From Flavobacterium zhairuonense (GTDB lineage: Bacteria > Bacteroidota > Bacteroidia > Flavobacteriales > Flavobacteriaceae): a stretch of DNA of 33,419 nt. Below are positions 29,406-33,419 of the stretch, piece by piece; within the stretch, counting starts at the first letter, position 1; each line of letters begins with the position of its first letter. The stretch spans positions 1 through 33,419 of the forward strand of contig NZ_SJSY01000054.1 in assembly GCF_004352915.1 (NCBI RefSeq), written 5' to 3'. The translations under genes were made by a program, and so were the position numbers. The notes beneath the pieces are model-generated. The model ran no database searches and had not been told where the DNA came from. It was given only the letters and a program-made list of their open reading frames with translations.

Positions 29406-29999
29406 ATGAATGAACCTTTCTTAGGAGCAATTATGGCTTTCGGATTTACTTTTAATCCTAGAGGCTGGCAAACATGTAGTGGTCAATTGATATCAATAGC
29501 TCAAAACACTGCTCTTTTTTCATTACTTGGCACTACTTATGGAGGAAATGGACAAACTACTTTTGCTTTGCCTGATTTAAGAGGTCGCAGTATGATAGGT
29601 GCTGGTAATGGACCTGGCTTAAGCCCTGTCGTTTACGGGCAAATTGGTGGAACTGAAAATACTACACTAACAATAAACAATATGCCACAGCATAATCATC
29701 AGCTTATTCCTGGAACTTTAGCAGGTCAGGTAAATTTAGCTACTAATGCTCTTGCTTATACTGGTGGAGCAAATACTAATGAGACTGATAACGGTACTAA
29801 CTTTTTAGCGGCAGCTGGTGCAACTCCAAATATTTATAGTGAACCAAGTGCAAATACTACTAAAGTTGGAGGTATAACTTCAAGTATATCAGGCTCTACA
29901 GCTATCGCTGGAGGCTCACAGCCATTTAGTATTAGAGATCCTTATTTGGGTATTAATTATTGTATTGCTATGGAAGGAATTTTTCCTTCAAGAAACTAA
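29406..29999 (+). CDS. Phage tail-collar domain protein (MdpB-like)
   Basis: A 197-aa protein of the tail-collar/microcystin-dependent-protein family. The family signature is clear: the start EPFLGAIMAFGFTFNPRGW, SIAQNTALFSLLGTTYGGNG and TFALPDLRGRSMIG, followed by a Thr/Asn/Gly-rich part ending in NYCIAMEGIFPSR. These domains occur at the tips of phage tail fibres and in stand-alone bacterial genes of unassigned role. No signal peptide is seen, and no other phage gene lies nearby, so it is not a prophage fragment. A terminator follows it. The next genes encode a binding-protein-like product and a SprB-repeat adhesin. Confidence 0.85.
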   Translation: MNEPFLGAIMAFGFTFNPRGWQTCSGQLISIAQNTALFSLLGTTYGGNGQTTFALPDLRGRSMIGAGNGPGLSPVVYGQIGGTENTTLTINNMPQHNHQLIPGTLAGQVNLATNALAYTGGANTNETDNGTNFLAAAGATPNIYSEPSANTTKVGGITSSISGSTAIAGGSQPFSIRDPYLGINYCIAMEGIFPSRN

Positions 30000-30011
30000 T
30001 ATTTAAAGTAT

Positions 30012-30046
30012 AAAACAGAGGTGAAAAAATTTTACCTCTGTTTTTT
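30012..30046 (+). terminator. Terminator after the collar-domain gene
   Basis: AAAACAGAGGTGAAA pairs with TTTACCTCTGTTTT (one bulge), followed by a T-run. Confidence 0.85.
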
Positions 30047-30057
30047 AATCTCATTTC

Positions 30058-31191
30058 ATGGATAACGAAATCAAAATAGGAATCTTAATTCCAAAGTCAC
30101 AACAGTATCCCAGACTAGATAAAGACTTTATGAGAGGATTAAAACTTAATGCTCTTAATGTAAAGATATTTGTCGAAAATATTGGTATTGGTGCAGACGA
30201 GAAAATCATAATTGAGAAGATTCAAAAAATGCATTATCAGGAAGATATCTCAATTATCATTGGTTTTTTTGGACATTATAAAATAACAGAAGTATACCAT
30301 TATACTTCAAAAAATGATATTTTACTTTTAGCCGCAGATCTTGGGGCAACTCTACCCTATGAAAGCGTAGCTCAAAAGGGTGTCTATATCAATTCATTTG
30401 GATTAAGTGAATCGTGCTTTCATTTAGGCACGTATTTCACAAACAAGAATTATGAAAAAATTGCTACCGCGACTTCTTTTTATGATTCTGGTTATGGTCT
30501 TCTTACTGCAATTGAGTATGCATTTAAAAAAAACACTAATTTTTCAGGTCATTATATCACTCCTTTTGTACCTAGAGAAAACGAGGCTATACATATGAAT
30601 TATTCCATTGACAATCAAAAACCTGATGCCGTTTTTGCGTTCTATAGTGGTTTATACGCCGAGGAAAGTGCCGATTTTATAAGTAAAAATCAAATTACAC
30701 AAAAGTATCCGTTTTATGTTACTCCATTTTTCATAAATGATAAAATTTTAGAAGAGTACAAAAGCAACCCTTACGATCTTTATGTAGTGAGTTCATGGAT
30801 GCTAAATGACACTGAAACATTAGACTTTACTAATGAATATTTCAATACCTATTCAGAGAATCCATCTGCCTTTTCAATTTTAGGATATGAAAACGGACTT
30901 ATATTAAAGAATATACTTGAGAATACAACCAGTCTTAATATAAACTCTTTAATTGAAGCCACTGCACAATTAAATATTGCCGGACCAAGGGGAACTATTC
31001 ACTTTGACAAGGAAACAAACAGGACAATATTTAATCATCACATCTACGAATTAAATTTAGATTCTCTTAATAATATAAGCTTTAGAAAAATTGAAACATT
31101 GATAAATGACGGACATTTTATTAAGGCTTTTACTTCAACTACAAGACCTGATAACTTAAGCGGCTGGCAGAATGCTTATCTATGTCATTAA
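30058..31191 (+). CDS. Type I periplasmic-binding-protein-like receptor, no signal peptide
   Basis: A 377-aa protein with the two-lobed LivJ/AmiC-type fold: KIGILIPKSQQYPRL at the start, IIIGFFGHYKI, YINSFGLSESC, KIATATSFYDSGYGLLTAIEYAF (linker region), and PDAVFAFYSGLYAEE. Such proteins bind small solutes, but usually carry a signal peptide and sit beside permease genes; neither is present here. The protein should therefore be cytoplasmic or exported by another route. The gap to the downstream adhesin gene is 14 nt, so the two are co-transcribed. No promoter is visible after the terminator at 30012, so read-through may supply it. Ligand unknown. Confidence 0.75.
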   Translation: MDNEIKIGILIPKSQQYPRLDKDFMRGLKLNALNVKIFVENIGIGADEKIIIEKIQKMHYQEDISIIIGFFGHYKITEVYHYTSKNDILLLAADLGATLPYESVAQKGVYINSFGLSESCFHLGTYFTNKNYEKIATATSFYDSGYGLLTAIEYAFKKNTNFSGHYITPFVPRENEAIHMNYSIDNQKPDAVFAFYSGLYAEESADFISKNQITQKYPFYVTPFFINDKILEEYKSNPYDLYVVSSWMLNDTETLDFTNEYFNTYSENPSAFSILGYENGLILKNILENTTSLNINSLIEATAQLNIAGPRGTIHFDKETNRTIFNHHIYELNLDSLNNISFRKIETLINDGHFIKAFTSTTRPDNLSGWQNAYLCH

Positions 31192-31205
31192 CTAAAACCT
31201 ATGTT

Positions 31206-33419
31206 ATGAAAAAAAAACTACTCTTATTTATTACGCTCTTTTGCTTTTTTGGCATGTTCCAAAATGCAAAAGCGCAGACTTTAGCAGCTGGCGATATAGC
31301 CTTTATAGGCTTTAATATTGGAGGTCCAGATGGCTTTAGTTTTATTGCTTTGAAAAATATTCCTGCTGGTGAAATCATCTATTTTACCGAAGAAGGTTTA
31401 TATAGCGGTGGCTGGGTAAACAGTTTTGAACCTCATATAAAATGGACTGTTCCTCCGGGCGTAACCTGCGGTAAAATTATTTCTGTCATTGAAAGTGCGA
31501 CACCAAATGTTTTTACAGTAACAGGAGGGTCAGCTGGTGATTTTGTAATTAATCCTACAGGCCCAGTTAATAATTTTAATTTATCGGCAGGAGACCAAAT
31601 GCTCGCTTATCAAAGTGCTGATAATTCGATGAGACCTGCAATTTCTCCAAGTACTATAACATTTATAGCGGGAATTCATGGTGATTACAATTCTCTAAAT
31701 TATGACAGTACTACACATTGGAATAGTGCTGCGGTAACAACTACCGGAGGTGGTGCCGAAAGTATAATACCACCAGGATTGACAGATGGCGTTAATTGTA
31801 TCTCTCTATTTCCGGGAACAACTGAAACAAGTCAGTTTTTTGCAAAATATAAAGGCAATCTGACAGGTACATCCTCTGCTATAAGAACGAGTATCAATAC
31901 AGTTAATACCACTAACTGGGATATTGTCGCTGCTGATCCGGGAATTTTACCTAGTAATTATACTCCAAATATAACTTGTGCATCTTTGCCAACTGTGGCT
32001 TCAACATCAGCTTCAAATGTTAAATCACTCTCTGCAACATTAGGCGGTAATGTAACTGCTGATGGTGGAGATTCTGTAGTTAGAGGAATTGTTTGGGCAA
32101 CAACCGCAAATCCAGTTGTTAATACCAATACTACAGTTTCAAATGGAACTGGTACCGGTATTTATAGTGCCACAATAACTGGACTTCCTGCTGGTACGTT
32201 AATTCACTTTAGAGCTTATGCAACAAATAGTGCAGGAACAAGCTATGGTAACGATTTAACATTTACTACCGGAGCAGCATTAACTGTGCCTGCTACTCTT
32301 AGCAAAACAGATGTAAGTTGTTTTGGAGGCAATAATGGTACTGCCACTGTTAGTGGTATAACTGGTGGAACAACGCCTTATACCTATGCATGGTCACCCT
32401 CTGGAGGAAGTAATGCTACAGCTAGCAGCCTTACAGCAGGGCCTTATTCAGTGACTGTTACAGATAATGAAGGAACACAAATAACCAGAAATGTCACAAT
32501 AAATCAACCTGTAGCCGTACTTAACGGTACTGCATTAACCACCCAGGTTTCATGTTTCGGATTATCGAACGGTAGTGCTACAGCTAATCCAACTGGCGGC
32601 ACTCCTGGCTACACTTATTTGTGGTCTAATGCACAAACAACGCAAACTGCAACTAATCTTGCTGTTGGTACATATAGCGTAACGATTACAGATGCAAATG
32701 GCTGCCAGAAGATCATCAATAATATAAATATAGGAGGACCTAGCGCAGCATTAAGTGCAACTCCTTCTTCAACTCCGGTTACATGTTTTGAAGGTTCGAA
32801 TGGTACTGCTAAAGTTACTCCGGCTGGAGGTACTCCTGCCTATACTTATCTTTGGTCGAATGGCCAGACAACACAAACTGCAACTGGCCTTACTGTTGGA
32901 ACCTACAGTGCAACAATTACAGATGCTAACAACTGTCAGCTTACTGTAAATAATATCGTTGTAAGCGGTTCTGCTTCTGCAATTTCAGGAACAACTTCTA
33001 CCACTCCTGTTTCATGTTTTGGAGGTGCAAATGGTACAGCTACTGTAACTCCTTCTGGAGGTACTGGTCCTTATACGTATTCATGGGCTCCATCAGGCGG
33101 AACTGCAGCAACAGCAACAGGTCTTGTAGCTGGTACATATAGTGTAACCATTACAGATAATTTAGGCTGTTCTGAAACCATAAACAACATTGTTGTTGGT
33201 GGTCCTGCAACAGCGATTTCTGCCACAAATTCTACAACTTCAGTTTCATGTAACGGAGGAGCGAATGGTACAGCTACTGTAACTCCTTCTGGTGGCACAT
33301 CTCCTTACACATATTTATGGTCTAATAATCAGACAACACAAACTGCAAATGGCCTTGTTGCCGGAACCTATTCTGTTACCATAACAGATGCAAACTCTTG
33401 TACAAAAACAATAAATAAT
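31206..33419 (+). CDS. SprB-repeat surface adhesin, partial
   Basis: A large secreted protein running off the right edge; 738 codons are visible without a stop. The order is a signal peptide (MKKKLLLFITLFCFFGMFQN), a domain with GDIAFIGFNIGGPDGFSF (residues about 30-250, lamin-tail-like), an FN3-like domain with GTLIHFRAYATNSAG (about 265-355), then at least five repeats. Each repeat has VSCFGGxNGTATV, a TYxWS pattern and GTYSVTITD, spaced 77-78 residues apart (Cys codons at 32319, 32553, 32784, 33015, 33249). This is the SprB repeat of Flavobacterium gliding adhesins. The C-terminus, which should carry a secretion signal for the type IX system, lies outside the window. It forms an operon with the binding-protein gene. 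Confidence 0.85.
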   Translation, partial: MKKKLLLFITLFCFFGMFQNAKAQTLAAGDIAFIGFNIGGPDGFSFIALKNIPAGEIIYFTEEGLYSGGWVNSFEPHIKWTVPPGVTCGKIISVIESATPNVFTVTGGSAGDFVINPTGPVNNFNLSAGDQMLAYQSADNSMRPAISPSTITFIAGIHGDYNSLNYDSTTHWNSAAVTTTGGGAESIIPPGLTDGVNCISLFPGTTETSQFFAKYKGNLTGTSSAIRTSINTVNTTNWDIVAADPGILPSNYTPNITCASLPTVASTSASNVKSLSATLGGNVTADGGDSVVRGIVWATTANPVVNTNTTVSNGTGTGIYSATITGLPAGTLIHFRAYATNSAGTSYGNDLTFTTGAALTVPATLSKTDVSCFGGNNGTATVSGITGGTTPYTYAWSPSGGSNATASSLTAGPYSVTVTDNEGTQITRNVTINQPVAVLNGTALTTQVSCFGLSNGSATANPTGGTPGYTYLWSNAQTTQTATNLAVGTYSVTITDANGCQKIINNINIGGPSAALSATPSSTPVTCFEGSNGTAKVTPAGGTPAYTYLWSNGQTTQTATGLTVGTYSATITDANNCQLTVNNIVVSGSASAISGTTSTTPVSCFGGANGTATVTPSGGTGPYTYSWAPSGGTAATATGLVAGTYSVTITDNLGCSETINNIVVGGPATAISATNSTTSVSCNGGANGTATVTPSGGTSPYTYLWSNNQTTQTANGLVAGTYSVTITDANSCTKTINN

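Noticed and set aside
29406..29999. Prophage remnant
   Set aside because: Only one phage-type domain, which is common as a stand-alone bacterial gene, and no other phage genes around it.
33071..33298. Minus-strand frame rich in Pro, Val and Ala opposite the adhesin
   Set aside because: It is an antisense reading of the SprB repeats, which keep a regular pattern on the plus strand.

Overview
The window looks like chromosomal DNA of a Flavobacterium-type member of the Bacteroidota. The evidence is low GC content, TAnnTTTG promoter boxes (the -7 element typical of this phylum), A-rich rather than Shine-Dalgarno leaders, split transketolase genes, SprB-type surface repeats, and the gene content and order. 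No integrase, transposase or CRISPR array was seen. The last gene runs off the right edge.

Layout. (1) 1-3680, plus strand: a translation operon thrS-infC-rpmI-rplT, with infC starting at a non-AUG codon. (2) 3727-4910: a Crp/Fnr-type regulator followed by an AhpD-like CxxC protein. (3) 4978-9230: two paralogous TPR sensor kinases and a LuxR-type response regulator. The second kinase has Asp where the first has its phosphoacceptor His. (4) 9344-11962: a small membrane protein, a secreted DNase I-like hydrolase, an exported GATase-fold protein (minus strand), and a 46-aa membrane protein too short for routine gene calling. (5) 11967-15434, minus strand: a 126-aa protein ending in a PSPP tail, a 7-TM protein, a lipoprotein with the same tail and apparently two copies of the same domain, a histidine kinase and a response regulator. 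(6) 15534-21509, minus strand: housekeeping genes dnaB, accA, an EamA transporter, lptG-type permease and tgt (whose usual zinc cysteines are missing). (7) 21870-27159: a disordered acidic protein, split transketolase, an FKBP lipoprotein, an S4 protein, a phosphoribosyltransferase and aroK. (8) 27231-29055: two tRNA-Lys(UUU) and one tRNA-Leu(GAG), then a duplicated copy with intact tRNA-Lys and a decayed tRNA-Leu, with a secreted unknown protein between. (9) 29305-33419: a tail-collar domain protein, a solute-binding-type protein without signal peptide, and the start of a SprB-repeat adhesin.

Six intergenic gaps hold arrays of 7- or 8-base words, often followed by the complementary array so that the gap can fold into a long hairpin. 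Word sequence differs between gaps but the architecture is the same. This is the clearest structure not explained by genes.

The best candidates for undescribed biology are the active/degenerate kinase pair (4978-9230), the PSPP/7-TM/kinase locus (11967-15434), the word-array hairpins, and the collar/binding-protein/SprB cluster at the right end. Functional statements rest on motif recognition by eye; no database search was possible.
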